A stretch of 64,000 bases of DNA. It comes from Thermomonas beijingensis. GTDB taxonomy: Bacteria > Pseudomonadota > Gammaproteobacteria > Xanthomonadales > Xanthomonadaceae. Every line of letters starts with the position of its first letter. Positions within the stretch are counted from its first letter, which is position 1. Under the pieces are notes generated by a model. That model made no database searches. It was not told the DNA's origin and saw only the letters and a program-made list of their open reading frames with translations. The stretch lies in the NCBI RefSeq assembly GCF_020034655.1, contig NZ_JAIQDJ010000001.1, positions 558,001 to 622,000 of the forward strand. The letters are read 5' to 3'. The position numbers and the translations under genes are program-made. Below, in pieces: positions 29,431-38,887 of this stretch.

Positions 29431-30627
29431 TTATTTGCCAGCACCTGCTTCCACTGTGGCCCAAGTTCGCAGCAGATTGTTGCCGAGCAGTTTGCGGATG
29501 TCGGCATCGCGATAACCGCGCGATTGCAGGCCGGCCACAATGTTGGGGTAGTCGGCCACGCTTTTGAGCTCGGCCGGCAACTGGCCATCCACGCCATCGA
29601 AATCCGAGCCGATACCGATGTGGTCGATGCCAATCAGCTGCACCCCATAGTCAATTTGGTCGAGTACTTGGGTCAGCCTGCTGGTGCGCGACGGATGCGT
29701 GCGTGCCCAGTCTTTTTCGAAGGCATCCCGACTAAGCTCCGGCTGGCCTTGCGCCCTGAGTGCACGGTTATGCTCGTTGAAGTCGTTGATGGCACGGAAG
29801 TGCGCCTGGGTGTCGGCGGCACTGGCGGGGTCGATGAAGGCCGTGCCAAACGGCACCTGCACCACGCCGCCCTTGGCGGCGACTGCCTTGGCGATTTCAT
29901 CACTGATATTGCGTTCGAAGCCGGGCGTGAAATGGCGGAATGCGGAGTGGCTGGCGATCACCGGTACCTTGCTCAGCTGGATTGCCTCCAATGCGGAAGC
30001 GTCGGCTAGATGGGAGACATCCACCATGATGCCGACCCTGTTCATTTCTGCCACCACCTGCCGACCAAACGGACTCAAGCCGTTCCAGTGCTTTTCCAGC
30101 ACGTACGAGGAATCGGCGATGCGGTTATTGGCGCTATGAGCGAGGGTGATGTAACGCACCCCGCGATTGAAGAAAAACTGCACGTTGTCGAGTTTGTCGC
30201 CCAGCGGCGCACCGTTTTCCATGCCCAGTGGCAGCAATACATGACCACCTTTGTGCAGCCGCGACGCATCTGCGGGGGAGGTGAGCAGGGCGAATTTGTC
30301 CGGGTGCCGCTGTACCAAGGCCTCGATGCTGTCGATCATCTGGTTGGCCGTTTGCCATGCGCTGCCATCGGCATCCTGTTTGGCCGAGGTGTAGATCGAC
30401 ATGAACGCCACATCCAAACCACCAGCGCGTGCGCGCGGGTAATCGAATTCGCGGCCAGGCACGGCGTTGCCAAGATCGGCCCAATGATCCAGCAGGTTCT
30501 CCGGTGCATCGATATGGGTATCCACGATGATCGCGTCGTGCGCCAACTTGCGCGCAGCGTCATTCGCTTGAGCGTGAACGGTGGATGCCGCCAGCAGGCA
30601 GGCGGTGGCAAGCAGGGTCAGGCGCAT
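29431..30627 (-). CDS. Membrane-dipeptidase family (M19) protein
   Basis: Protein of 398 residues. A signal peptide (MRLTLLATACLLAASTVHA) is followed by an M19 renal-dipeptidase-like TIM barrel with zinc motifs: IIVDTHIDAP near the N-terminus, ITLAHSANN, VDVSHLADAS, VIASHSAFRHF and the late IGIGSDFDGVDG. It should cleave dipeptides, including D-amino acid forms, in the periplasm. The ATG at 30627 has GGAG on the minus strand and starts the signal peptide; a GTG four codons earlier is less likely. It lies downstream of hutI with a 20-base gap. Confidence 0.92.
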   Translation of the reverse strand: MRLTLLATACLLAASTVHAQANDAARKLAHDAIIVDTHIDAPENLLDHWADLGNAVPGREFDYPRARAGGLDVAFMSIYTSAKQDADGSAWQTANQMIDSIEALVQRHPDKFALLTSPADASRLHKGGHVLLPLGMENGAPLGDKLDNVQFFFNRGVRYITLAHSANNRIADSSYVLEKHWNGLSPFGRQVVAEMNRVGIMVDVSHLADASALEAIQLSKVPVIASHSAFRHFTPGFERNISDEIAKAVAAKGGVVQVPFGTAFIDPASAADTQAHFRAINDFNEHNRALRAQGQPELSRDAFEKDWARTHPSRTSRLTQVLDQIDYGVQLIGIDHIGIGSDFDGVDGQLPAELKSVADYPNIVAGLQSRGYRDADIRKLLGNNLLRTWATVEAGAGK

Positions 30628-30647
30628 ACGCAGACACACTCCAAAGG

Positions 30648-31862
30648 TTAGAGCGATGGTTGGCCAGCCACGATGACTTGCGCAGCCAGATCACCACCTA
30701 GCCAATAGCATAATTCGGCGGGGTGGGCGACATTCCATGCAACAAGATCGGCACGCATCCCTGTGCACAGGGCACCGCGGTCGGCCAAACCAAGCGCTTT
30801 TGCGGCATGCACGGTGGTGCCCTGCAACGCTTCTTCCGGGGTCATCCGAAAATGCGTGCACGCCAATTGCATGGCCTGCCGCAGCGACAACAGGGGCGAG
30901 GTGCCGGGGTTGCAGTCGGTGGCCACCGCCATCGCCACGCCGTGTTCGCGCAGTTGCGCGATGGGGGGAAGTTTGGTTTCGCGCAATAGATGGAACGCAC
31001 CGGGCAGCAACACCGCAACCGTGCCATGCGCGGCCATCGCCCGCACACCGTCATCGCGGGTGTATTCGATATGGTCGGCGGACAGGCCATTGAACTCTGC
31101 CACCAACGCAGCACCGCCCAGATCGCTGAGCTGGTCGGCGTGCAACTTCACCGGAATGCCCAGTGCACGCGCTACTTCGAATACACGCCGGGTTTGTGCA
31201 GGCGAAAACCCGATGCCCTCGCAAAACGCATCCACCGCGTCCACCAAGCCTGCGGCATGCAGTTGCGGCAACCACGCGATTACCGCGTCGATATAGCCAT
31301 CCGCGTGGTCTGTAAACTCTGGCGGCAGCGCGTGTGCGGCCAGATACGTGGTGCGCACACCCACGCCCACGGTTTCACCCAGGCGGCGTGCCACCCGCAG
31401 CATTTTGCCCTCGTTGGCCAAATCCAATCCGTAACCCGATTTGATCTCCAGGGTGGTGACGCCATCGCGCAGCAGCGCGCGTGCCCGCGGCAGCGACTGC
31501 TGCAACAGCTCTTCTTCGCTGGCCGCACGTACAGCAGCCACGCTGGATGCAATGCCGCCACCGGCGCGTGCGATGTCCTCGTAGCTTGCGCCGTTCAGAC
31601 GCATATCAAATTCACGCACACGGTTGCCGGCAAACACCAGGTGGGTATGGCAGTCGATCAAGCCCGGAGTCAGCAACTTGCCCGCAAGGTTTTCGGTGCG
31701 CACGGCGCTCGCAGCGGAAGGCAGATCGGACATCCGGCCCACCCACGCGATGCGGCCATTGGCGCAGGCCAGTGCGCCATCCTTGATCAAGCCAAAGGGC
31801 TGCTCGCCATCAAGCGTGGCCAGGGTGGCGTGAGTGAGTAGCAAATCCCAGCGAGGGGTCAT
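30648..31862 (-). CDS. hutI: Imidazolonepropionase
   Basis: Protein of 404 residues, an amidohydrolase that opens imidazolone propionate to formiminoglutamate, the third step of histidine degradation. Metal motifs: [36 protein letters not shown], and the late aspartate in [11 protein letters not shown]. The ATG at 31862 (MTPRWDLLL) is chosen; an in-frame start nine codons upstream is possible. hutG diverges from it. hutH and hutU are not in the window, so the pathway is split. Confidence 0.95.
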   Translation of the reverse strand: MTPRWDLLLTHATLATLDGEQPFGLIKDGALACANGRIAWVGRMSDLPSAASAVRTENLAGKLLTPGLIDCHTHLVFAGNRVREFDMRLNGASYEDIARAGGGIASSVAAVRAASEEELLQQSLPRARALLRDGVTTLEIKSGYGLDLANEGKMLRVARRLGETVGVGVRTTYLAAHALPPEFTDHADGYIDAVIAWLPQLHAAGLVDAVDAFCEGIGFSPAQTRRVFEVARALGIPVKLHADQLSDLGGAALVAEFNGLSADHIEYTRDDGVRAMAAHGTVAVLLPGAFHLLRETKLPPIAQLREHGVAMAVATDCNPGTSPLLSLRQAMQLACTHFRMTPEEALQGTTVHAAKALGLADRGALCTGMRADLVAWNVAHPAELCYWLGGDLAAQVIVAGQPSL

Positions 31863-32004
31863 CAGTCCGTGTCCGTGCAACGCAGCCAAGACGCGATTAT
31901 TGCAAACGCCGCCGGCATGCGGTCGCCCGCTAGAATGCGTGAAGTATTCGATTGGAGATTGTCATGCCGGCATCGCTCGTGTTGTCTTGTTTGCAGGTCT
32001 CCCG

Positions 32005-32946
32005 ATGAGCCTCGTGGATGGCTGGAGTGGCCGCGTCGATCTACCCATCGAGGCTTCCACGCTACGCTGGCACCAATGGGTGCGCGCAGCCGAAGGTGCA
32101 ACCGCGCCGGGGGTGGCAGTATTGGGCTTTGCTTGTGATGAAGGCGTGCGCCGCAACCATGGCCGCGCAGGGGCCGCCGAAGGCCCGGCTGCGCTGCGCA
32201 GGATGCTGTCCAATCTGCCGGTATTGAACGCTGCGCCACTGTTCGATGCGGGCACGATCACCTGCGCCGATGGCGAGCTGGAAGCGGCGCAAACGCGCTA
32301 TGCCGATGCGATGGCGGCGTTGTTGGATGCTGGGCATTTTGCGGTGGGCCTGGGCGGCGGCCATGAAATTGCGTTCGCGTCGTATCAAGGCCTGGCCAAA
32401 CATTTGGGCGCGCGCCGCCCACGCGTGGCGATCGTCAATATCGATGCGCATTTTGATTTGCGCAAACAAGACCAAGCCAGTTCCGGCACGCCGTTCCTGC
32501 AAGCCATCGAACACGCGCGCGCACTGGGCTTGCCGTTGGACTACTTGGTGTACGGCATCAGTGCCGCCGCCAATACGCGGGTGTTGTTTGATACCGCCAA
32601 CCAGCTGGATGTGCACTATGTCCGTGATGACCAATTAGGCCTGCTGGAGTTGCCGCAGCGCATCACCCAGTTGCGTGAAAAATTGGCGGATGTGGACCTG
32701 ATTTATCTCACCATCGACATTGATGGCTTGCCGCATGCCATGGCGCCGGGTGTCAGCGCGCCGGCCGCGCGCGGTGTACCGATGGAGGTGGTGGAGCCTC
32801 TACTCGACGCGATTGCCGCAACCGGCAAATTGAAGTTGATGGACGTGGCCGAACTCTCGCCGCCGCTGGATCGCGACAATGTGACGGCACGCGTGGCGGC
32901 ACGCTTGATTCACCGGGTGGCAGATGCGGTGGTGCGGGCCAGCTAG
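32005..32946 (+). CDS. hutG: Formimidoylglutamase
   Basis: Protein of 313 residues of the arginase/ureohydrolase family, splitting formiminoglutamate to glutamate and formamide. Binuclear manganese motifs are complete: GLGGGHEIAF, VNIDAHFDLR, TIDIDGL and the late DVAELSPPLD. The start at 32005 (MSLVDGWSGRVD) follows AGG; longer in-frame codons overlap hutI. It diverges from hutI, and both probably respond to histidine. I could not identify a HutC site. A TAGAAT hexamer lies at 31931-31936. Confidence 0.94.
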   Translation: MSLVDGWSGRVDLPIEASTLRWHQWVRAAEGATAPGVAVLGFACDEGVRRNHGRAGAAEGPAALRRMLSNLPVLNAAPLFDAGTITCADGELEAAQTRYADAMAALLDAGHFAVGLGGGHEIAFASYQGLAKHLGARRPRVAIVNIDAHFDLRKQDQASSGTPFLQAIEHARALGLPLDYLVYGISAAANTRVLFDTANQLDVHYVRDDQLGLLELPQRITQLREKLADVDLIYLTIDIDGLPHAMAPGVSAPAARGVPMEVVEPLLDAIAATGKLKLMDVAELSPPLDRDNVTARVAARLIHRVADAVVRAS

Positions 32947-32954
32947 CACTGGCC

Positions 32955-33389
32955 TCAGGCCTTGTCCACGGGCGTGATGCTCAAGGTTGCCTCAGGGGCA
33001 ATCCCGCGTTCCAGTGCTTGCAGGGCGATATGCACCTTGCCCACGTCCAGACCGGTTTGGCCGTGGTCTCGAATGGGGTTGGTATGCAGTGAAAATGTTT
33101 TCGGTTTGCCGCTGGCGGCGGGTTCCCAGCGCAATGAGATTTCGGCATCGCCGGCCCAGATGCATTGCACGTTGGGGGGGCAGCGGGAATCATTGACCAA
33201 ACTCAAGTAGGTCAAACGGCTGCCGTCGGCCAACGTCGCTTTTTCACCGATGCCCAAGGTAATGGTCTGCATGGCGGCCGGTGGCTCCTGTGCTGTGATC
33301 GTAGTGGTCGCGGTGGTGGTGGGTTGTGAATCTGCACTTGCGCAACCGGTCAGCAGGGCGATCAGAGTGAGGCAGGCGGTGCGGTACAT
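32955..33389 (-). CDS. Small lipoprotein of unknown function
   Basis: Protein of 144 residues. The lipobox LLTGC at residues 12-16 predicts lipidation; a Thr-rich linker follows. The globular part opens with a beta-rich domain containing CPPNVQCIWAGDAEI, a two-cysteine loop that I have seen in uncharacterised periplasmic proteins. No known function. It converges on hutG with eight bases between stops. Confidence 0.78.
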   Translation of the reverse strand: MYRTACLTLIALLTGCASADSQPTTTATTTITAQEPPAAMQTITLGIGEKATLADGSRLTYLSLVNDSRCPPNVQCIWAGDAEISLRWEPAASGKPKTFSLHTNPIRDHGQTGLDVGKVHIALQALERGIAPEATLSITPVDKA

Positions 33390-33470
33390 GAGGAACGCTC
33401 GCTTGGGTGGCAGGTGTTATCCGATATACCACGATGCTGCGGCTTGCGATGAACAATTACTGCGTGACGC

Positions 33471-34151
33471 TTACTGGCTGTCGCGGCGCGATGCCAGCCG
33501 GTCAGCCAGACGGGTAGGTTCCGGCAGGCGATAGGTGGTGACAAACCGCATCACCAATTCCGCTGCGGAGGCCATCGCCACTTTATGCCCGGGTGAGATC
33601 ACCAGCGGCAGGCAGCCGGGTTTGCTGCGCAGCAACCAGCCAATTTGTTCGCGGCCATCGCGCAATGGCGTGAATGCACCCCGCATCCCGTGCAGTGCCT
33701 GCCTCGCTTCGCCCACATGAATGCTTTTGCCCACGCCAATACTGGGCAGGCCCGTGACCACACCAAAATGTGCGGCAATGCCCAAGCGGCGAGGGTGTGC
33801 GATGCCGTGGCCATCCACAAACGCCAAATCCGGCGGTGAGGACAGCATGTTGAGGGCTTCCAGCAGCGCCGGCAATTCGCGGAAACTGAGCAGCCCAGGG
33901 ATGTACGGCATGCGCGTGGGCAGGCATGCAACCTGTTGGTCGATGACGGCAAGCGTGCTGGCATCCAGCAATACGGCGGCAGCGCGAGTGATGCTGCCGG
34001 CTTCCTCAAACCCGACATCAAAGCCGGCAACCGTGCGCAGTGGCTTGGCAAAGCCATCGCGCAGCGACACTTGCCGAGCCAGTTCGATTTGCAGCGCACG
34101 CATGGCATCGCCATTGCCATGCCATTCGGGCAGGTCGGGCTTGTGGTCCAT
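33471..34151 (-). CDS. nfi: Endonuclease V
   Basis: Protein of 226 residues. It nicks DNA (and RNA in some species) one base 3' of deoxyinosine, starting repair of deaminated adenine. Active-site motifs: VAGFDVGFEE with the first aspartate, MPYIPGLLSFRELPALLEAL with the PYIP wedge and Glu, and FVDGHGIAHPRRLGIA with Asp and His. Pro/Gly-rich VISPGHKVAM near the C-terminus is also conserved. The ATG at 34151 overlaps the upstream phosphatase stop (TGATG), so translation is coupled. Confidence 0.94.
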   Translation of the reverse strand: MDHKPDLPEWHGNGDAMRALQIELARQVSLRDGFAKPLRTVAGFDVGFEEAGSITRAAAVLLDASTLAVIDQQVACLPTRMPYIPGLLSFRELPALLEALNMLSSPPDLAFVDGHGIAHPRRLGIAAHFGVVTGLPSIGVGKSIHVGEARQALHGMRGAFTPLRDGREQIGWLLRSKPGCLPLVISPGHKVAMASAAELVMRFVTTYRLPEPTRLADRLASRRDSQ

Positions 34152-34660
34152 CAATCCTGATTCACCTGCAGCTGGCTACGACCAGCGCTATCAAATTGCA
34201 CGGTATAGCGGATGCCATAGGTGGCTTCATCCATCTCGCCCACAGTGCAATGGCATAGAGCGCGCACCAAGGCCGGTAGGGTATTGCTGTGGCCGATGAT
34301 CAGCACATTGCCATGCGGGTATCGCTGCCGCAGCTGGCTGGCGAAGGTCACGGCATCGCTGGCGTCGTACTCCAAGATAGCCAGCCCGTGTGCTTGCGCA
34401 GTGGGCGCGGCGGTTTGCCGGGCGCGTTGGGTGGCGGTGCTGTAGATTGCTTCTAGCGGCACCTTGGCCAATAGCGTTGACAGCTGTTCGGCGCGAGTGC
34501 GGCCGGCAGGCGTCAGCGGGGGGTCTTTGCCGGCGGCGAGGTCTTTTTCGGCATGCCGCACCAGGTACAGCGTACTCGCCGTAGCCGGCGGTGCAGGCGT
34601 TGACGCACACGCGCTGATAAGTACACATGCAGGAAACAACATCGCACGAAGCAGGGTCAT
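34151..34660 (-). CDS. Histidine phosphatase family lipoprotein
   Basis: Protein of 169 residues. The start MLFPACVLISACAS carries a lipobox (LISAC), so it should be a membrane-anchored periplasmic protein. The catalytic motif LYLVRHAEKD and second histidine in VLIIGHSNTLPALV mark the phosphohistidine family (SixA-like length). The substrate is unknown. It overlaps mfd by four bases upstream and nfi by one base downstream, an operon-like run on the minus strand. Confidence 0.86.
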   Translation of the reverse strand: MTLLRAMLFPACVLISACASTPAPPATASTLYLVRHAEKDLAAGKDPPLTPAGRTRAEQLSTLLAKVPLEAIYSTATQRARQTAAPTAQAHGLAILEYDASDAVTFASQLRQRYPHGNVLIIGHSNTLPALVRALCHCTVGEMDEATYGIRYTVQFDSAGRSQLQVNQD

Positions 34661-37600
34661 CGAGGGGCTCCTTTATCCATGGCAATCAAAAGCCCACGCG
34701 CCGCATTGAAGCGGGTGCTGGCATCGGGCAATTCCAGCAGGATGCGCAATTTGTCCGGGCCGTCCATCTTGTAGTGCGTGGGCTGGCCTTGAATCAAGCG
34801 GATCACCGCCATCGGGTCCACATTGGGCTTTTCGACAAATTGCACGCGGCCGCCCTTCTCGCCCAGCACCAATTTCCGAATCCCCAGCGCCGTGGCATGC
34901 AGCTTCAATTCGGCGGTGGCGAACAGGTGTTTGCCGGCGTCCGGCAGCAGGCCGAACCGGTCAATCATTTCCACCTGCAATTCACGCAGCGCATCCACGC
35001 TGCGGGCGGCGCTGATGCGCTTGTACAAAGTCAGGCGCGCATGCGGGTCGGGCAGGTAGTCGTCGGGGATCAGGGCGGGCACATGCAGATCCACTTCCGC
35101 GCCGAAGCGATCATCGGCATCGGTGTCGGGTAGTTTGCCTTGCTTGATGCTGCGCACCGCACGTTCCAGCAATTCGGTGTACAGGCTGAAGCCGACTTCG
35201 GCCATCTGCCCGCTTTGGCCTTCACCCAGCAGCTCGCCGGCACCGCGAATTTCAAGATCATGCGTGGCCAAGGTGAAGCCGGCACCCAGCTCGTCCATCG
35301 AGGTGATGGCCTCCAGTCGCTTTTTGGCATCCGGGGTGATGTTGCGGCCATCGGGCACCAGCAGATAGGCATAGGCGCGATGGTGGCTGCGGCCCACGCG
35401 GCCACGCAACTGGTGCAACTGGGCCAGCCCGAATTTGTCGGCGCGGTTGATCAGGATGGTGTTGGCGTTGGGGATGTCGATGCCGGACTCGATGATGGTG
35501 GAACACAGCAGCACATTGGTGCGTTGCTTGTGGAAGTCCAGCATCACGCGTTCCAGTTCACGCTCGTGCATCTGGCCGTGGGCAATGCCGATGCGCGCAT
35601 CCGGCACCAAGATTTGCAGCGCATCGTGCATGCGGCCGATGCTTTCCACATCGTTATGTAGGAAATACACCTGCCCGCCGCGTGACAGTTCGCGCAGGAA
35701 GGCTTCCTTGAGCAGCGCGTCGTCCCAGACGTGGACAAAGGTTTGCACCGCCAGCCGGTGGGCCGGTGGGGTCGCAATGATCGACAAATCGCGCAGCCCA
35801 CTCATCGCCATGTTCAGCGTGCGTGGAATCGGGGTGGCGGTCAGCGTCAGCAGGTGCACATTGGCGCGCAGTTTTTTCAGCGATTCTTTTTGACGCACGC
35901 CAAACCGCTGCTCTTCATCGACGATGACCAGCCCGAGATCCTTGAACTTCACGTCCGGTTGCAGCAGGCGATGGGTGCCAACGATCACGTCGAGTTTGCC
36001 TTCGGCCAGTTTGGCCAATTCGGCTTCGATTTCTTTTTTGGTCTTGAAGCGGGACAGCACTTCCACCCGCAGCGGCCAGTCGGCGAAGCGGTCGCGCAGG
36101 TTCTGGTAATGCTGCTCGGCCAGCAGGGTGGTGGGCACCAGGATCGCCACCTGCTTGCCCGCGCTGGCGGCCGCAAAGGCGGCGCGCACCGCCACCTCGG
36201 TCTTGCCGAAGCCGACGTCGCCGCAGACCACGCGGTCCATCGGCTGCGAGGAGGCCAGGTCGCGCAGCACCGCTTCGATGGCGGCGTGCTGGTCGGGGGT
36301 TTCCTCGAACGGGAAGGTGGCGGCGAAGGGTTCGTACATCGCCCGGTCCACGTCGATGGCCAGGCCCTGGCGTGCGTGGCGCTTGGCTTGGATTTCAAGC
36401 AACTCGGCGGCCACATCGCGGACCTTCTCGGCGGCTTTTTTCTTCGCCTTGGCCCACTGCTCGCCGCCCAGGTTGTGCAGTGGTGCGGTGTCGGGGTTGG
36501 CCCCGGAGTAGCGGCTGATGCGGTCCAGTTGCGCCACCGGCACATACAGGCGGTCGCCCTTGGCGTATTCGATATCCAGAAACTCGCCGGGCATGCCGCC
36601 CACGGCCATCGCGATCAGCCCACGATAGCGGCCCACGCCATGATCTTCGTGCACGATCGGTGCGCCCAGCGAGAGCTCGCCCAAGTCACGGATGATGGCT
36701 TCGGGTTCGCGCCCGGCACGCTTGCGGCGGCGCGGCTGGCTGGCGCGTTCGGGGAAGAGTTGGCGCTCGGTGAGCACGCACAGTGGCGGCGCATCCAATG
36801 CGAAGCCGTCATCGAATGCGGCGACGGTGATGGCTAATCTGCTCCCGTCATCCCGACTTGCGCCAGGATGACGGGCAAAAGCGCTCCAGCTCTCCACCCC
36901 CGCCAGCGGCATCCCCGCTGCCTCCAACACCTCGCGCAGGGCCTCGCGGCGGCCGGCGGAATCGGCGGCAATCAACACCCGGCCCGGATAGCTTGTCAGG
37001 AAGCTGCGCAAGGCATCGGCAGGGGCGTGGTCTTTTTGCGTCAGCGGCAAGGCTGGGGCTGGTTGCACGGGCAGCGTGTGGGCCTCGGCATAGCGCGGAT
37101 GTTGCGTGTTGCAAATGTCGATCCGGTTGCCTTGGTTCAAGCGTTCACGCAGGGCACCCGGTGCCAGCCAAAGCTCGCCGGGGGGCAGCAAGGGGCGCTC
37201 GATATCGTGGCGCAGTTGATCGTAGCGGTGCTCGATGTGTTGCCACGCCTGCTCGCTGGCCTCCAAGGCGCCCTCACACAGCACCGGCATGGCGCCGGGC
37301 AGATAATCGAACAAGCTCGCGGTACTGCTGTCGTGGTTGCGGTCATTGGCAAAAAACAACGGCAGGTAATACTCGATACCCGCCGGTGCCAGACCGGCTT
37401 TCAGATCCTGCACCAGTGCGCTGCGGCGGGTGTCGATGTCGAAGCGTTCGCGCAGCGCGTCCAGTGCACGCTGCACATGGGCATCGTCCATCGGCACTTC
37501 GCGGCCGGGCAATAATGCAATCGCGCTGATTTTTTCCAGCGAGCGCTGGCTGTCGGGATCAAAGATGCGGATCGAATCGATCTCGTCATCCAGCAATTCA

Positions 37601-38169
37601 ATCCGAAACGGGGTGTCTGCGCCCATCGGATACACATCCAGTAGCCCGCCGCGCACGGCAAAATCACCGGGGTCGAACACCTGCGGCACGTTGCGATAGC
37701 CGGCTGTTTCCAGCCTGCGCTTTTCCGCATCCATGTCCAGCTGCTGGCCAAGCTTCAAATCAAACCGGTTGCCCAGCACATGGCTGCGCGGGGCTAGCCG
37801 TTGCATCAAGGTGGCGGCAGGCACGATGACTATGCCGCGGGTCAGCCCGGGTAGCCGCGCCAAGGTGGCCAGGCGCTGGCTGACGATCTCCGGGTGCGGG
37901 CTGAAGCGGTCGTACGCCAGTGTTTCCCAATCGGGGAAGCCCAGCACCGGCAGTGTGGGCGCGCTGGCCAGCAGGATGCGCAGATCGGTTTCCAGTTGCT
38001 GTGCGGCGTGGTTGTCACGCGCAATGGTCAGTAGTGGGCCATTGTGCTGCTGCGCGGCCGCCGCAATCGCGCAGGCCAATGCAGTGCTGGAAGCCGGCGC
38101 ACGCCAGTAGGCGCGGGCCTGGCCGCTGCGGGGCAAGGGGGGGGCAAACGCAAGCAAGGATTCAGACAT
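34657..38169 (-). CDS. mfd: Transcription-repair coupling factor
   Basis: Protein of 1170 residues, the usual length. It displaces RNA polymerase stalled at DNA lesions and recruits UvrA. In order: a UvrB-like N-terminal region (to about 350), an RNA-polymerase-interaction domain starting at LGAPIVHEDHGVGRYRGL, a RecG-like translocase with Walker A GDVGFGKTEVAV and DEEQ box VIVDEEQRFGV plus TATPIPRTLNMA and QLRGRVGRS, and a C-terminal TRCF domain. Odd: codons at about 432-442 are supplied by a palindromic repeat (see 36844-36875), giving ARHPGASRDDGSR, which does not look native to Mfd. Confidence 0.97.
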   Translation of the reverse strand: MSESLLAFAPPLPRSGQARAYWRAPASSTALACAIAAAAQQHNGPLLTIARDNHAAQQLETDLRILLASAPTLPVLGFPDWETLAYDRFSPHPEIVSQRLATLARLPGLTRGIVIVPAATLMQRLAPRSHVLGNRFDLKLGQQLDMDAEKRRLETAGYRNVPQVFDPGDFAVRGGLLDVYPMGADTPFRIELLDDEIDSIRIFDPDSQRSLEKISAIALLPGREVPMDDAHVQRALDALRERFDIDTRRSALVQDLKAGLAPAGIEYYLPLFFANDRNHDSSTASLFDYLPGAMPVLCEGALEASEQAWQHIEHRYDQLRHDIERPLLPPGELWLAPGALRERLNQGNRIDICNTQHPRYAEAHTLPVQPAPALPLTQKDHAPADALRSFLTSYPGRVLIAADSAGRREALREVLEAAGMPLAGVESWSAFARHPGASRDDGSRLAITVAAFDDGFALDAPPLCVLTERQLFPERASQPRRRKRAGREPEAIIRDLGELSLGAPIVHEDHGVGRYRGLIAMAVGGMPGEFLDIEYAKGDRLYVPVAQLDRISRYSGANPDTAPLHNLGGEQWAKAKKKAAEKVRDVAAELLEIQAKRHARQGLAIDVDRAMYEPFAATFPFEETPDQHAAIEAVLRDLASSQPMDRVVCGDVGFGKTEVAVRAAFAAASAGKQVAILVPTTLLAEQHYQNLRDRFADWPLRVEVLSRFKTKKEIEAELAKLAEGKLDVIVGTHRLLQPDVKFKDLGLVIVDEEQRFGVRQKESLKKLRANVHLLTLTATPIPRTLNMAMSGLRDLSIIATPPAHRLAVQTFVHVWDDALLKEAFLRELSRGGQVYFLHNDVESIGRMHDALQILVPDARIGIAHGQMHERELERVMLDFHKQRTNVLLCSTIIESGIDIPNANTILINRADKFGLAQLHQLRGRVGRSHHRAYAYLLVPDGRNITPDAKKRLEAITSMDELGAGFTLATHDLEIRGAGELLGEGQSGQMAEVGFSLYTELLERAVRSIKQGKLPDTDADDRFGAEVDLHVPALIPDDYLPDPHARLTLYKRISAARSVDALRELQVEMIDRFGLLPDAGKHLFATAELKLHATALGIRKLVLGEKGGRVQFVEKPNVDPMAVIRLIQGQPTHYKMDGPDKLRILLELPDASTRFNAARGLLIAMDKGAPR
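36844..36875. repeat. Palindromic repeat inside the mfd reading frame
   Basis: CCCGTCATCC (36844-36853) and GGATGACGGG (36866-36875) are perfect 10-base arms around a 12-base loop. The core CGTCATCC/GGATGACG is the hallmark of a REP-like repeat common in proteobacterial intergenic DNA. Here it lies in frame within mfd. Confidence 0.75.
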
Positions 38170-38233
38170 GACATGATCGGCAGCGCCGGACGCAGCACGC
38201 CAGCGCTTGTGTGGTTGGGTTGTGTGGGAAATT

Positions 38234-38827
38234 TTACCCCTGCACGCTGCTCAGGAAGGCCGGTGGCGGGAGTGGGGGTTTGGGTTTGGGCGGCGGGATA
38301 TTCAACACCACCCGCACCAAACCGGCTTCACCGGCGGCTTCGCGATGGAAGCCCAGTGACTGCGCCAGCGCTTGCATCGGCAGATTGCTTTCCAATACAT
38401 CGCCATACACGCGCAGCACCTTGCGGCCCTTGGCCCAACGCACCAGCCGGCGCATCAAGTGCCGGCCCAAACCCATGCCATTGACGTAGTGACTGACCAG
38501 GATGGCGAATTCCGCATCTTTGCCATTGGCGTCGATGCAAATGCGCGCCACCGCGCCAATCAACGCCTCGCCCGGCGGTAGTGGCTCGGCAGCGACCAGC
38601 GCGAAGTCGCGGCGCGGGTCGGGTCGGGTGAGCTGCTCGGCTTGCTTGTGGCTGAGCTCCTTCATCGGATGCAAGAAGCGCTGGCGAATTTCATCTGGCT
38701 CCAGCAAGGTAAACGCGGCTTGTATTGGCCCGGCGTCTTCCGGCCGAATCGGGCGGATCAAAATATCCCGCCCGTTGCTGAGGCGGACATGTTCGTGCCA
38801 CGGGGGCATGCGGTTGCGAGCGGACAT
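38234..38827 (-). CDS. GNAT-family N-acetyltransferase
   Basis: Protein of 197 residues. The fold follows GCN5-type acetyltransferases: ILIRPIRPEDAGPIQAAF at the start, a middle strand FAILVSHYVNGMGLGRHLMRRLV with the acetyl-CoA loop, and VLESNLPMQALAQSLGFH. It resembles the stand-alone acetyltransferase module of Pat-type protein acetylases; the target is unknown. A Pro/Lys-rich tail (PPPKPKPPLPPP) ends the protein. The gene lies 64 bases upstream of mfd on the same strand. Confidence 0.85.
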   Translation of the reverse strand: MSARNRMPPWHEHVRLSNGRDILIRPIRPEDAGPIQAAFTLLEPDEIRQRFLHPMKELSHKQAEQLTRPDPRRDFALVAAEPLPPGEALIGAVARICIDANGKDAEFAILVSHYVNGMGLGRHLMRRLVRWAKGRKVLRVYGDVLESNLPMQALAQSLGFHREAAGEAGLVRVVLNIPPPKPKPPLPPPAFLSSVQG

Positions 38828-38853
38828 GGCAGCATCATCGCGTGACAGGTGTT

Positions 38854-38880
38854 AAAAAAATGAACGGCGCGTGTCCGTTC
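38854..38880 (-). terminator. Terminator of the DUF808 gene
   Basis: On the minus strand, GAACGG-7-CCGTTC is followed by ATTTTTTT (plus-strand A-run 38854-38860). It lies just past the DUF808 stop at 38888. Confidence 0.75.
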
Positions 38881-38887
38881 GGTGAGT

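Noticed and set aside
35731-36837. A 368-codon plus-strand ORF inside mfd
   Set aside because: Antisense of the Mfd helicase domains; no start signal or family match.
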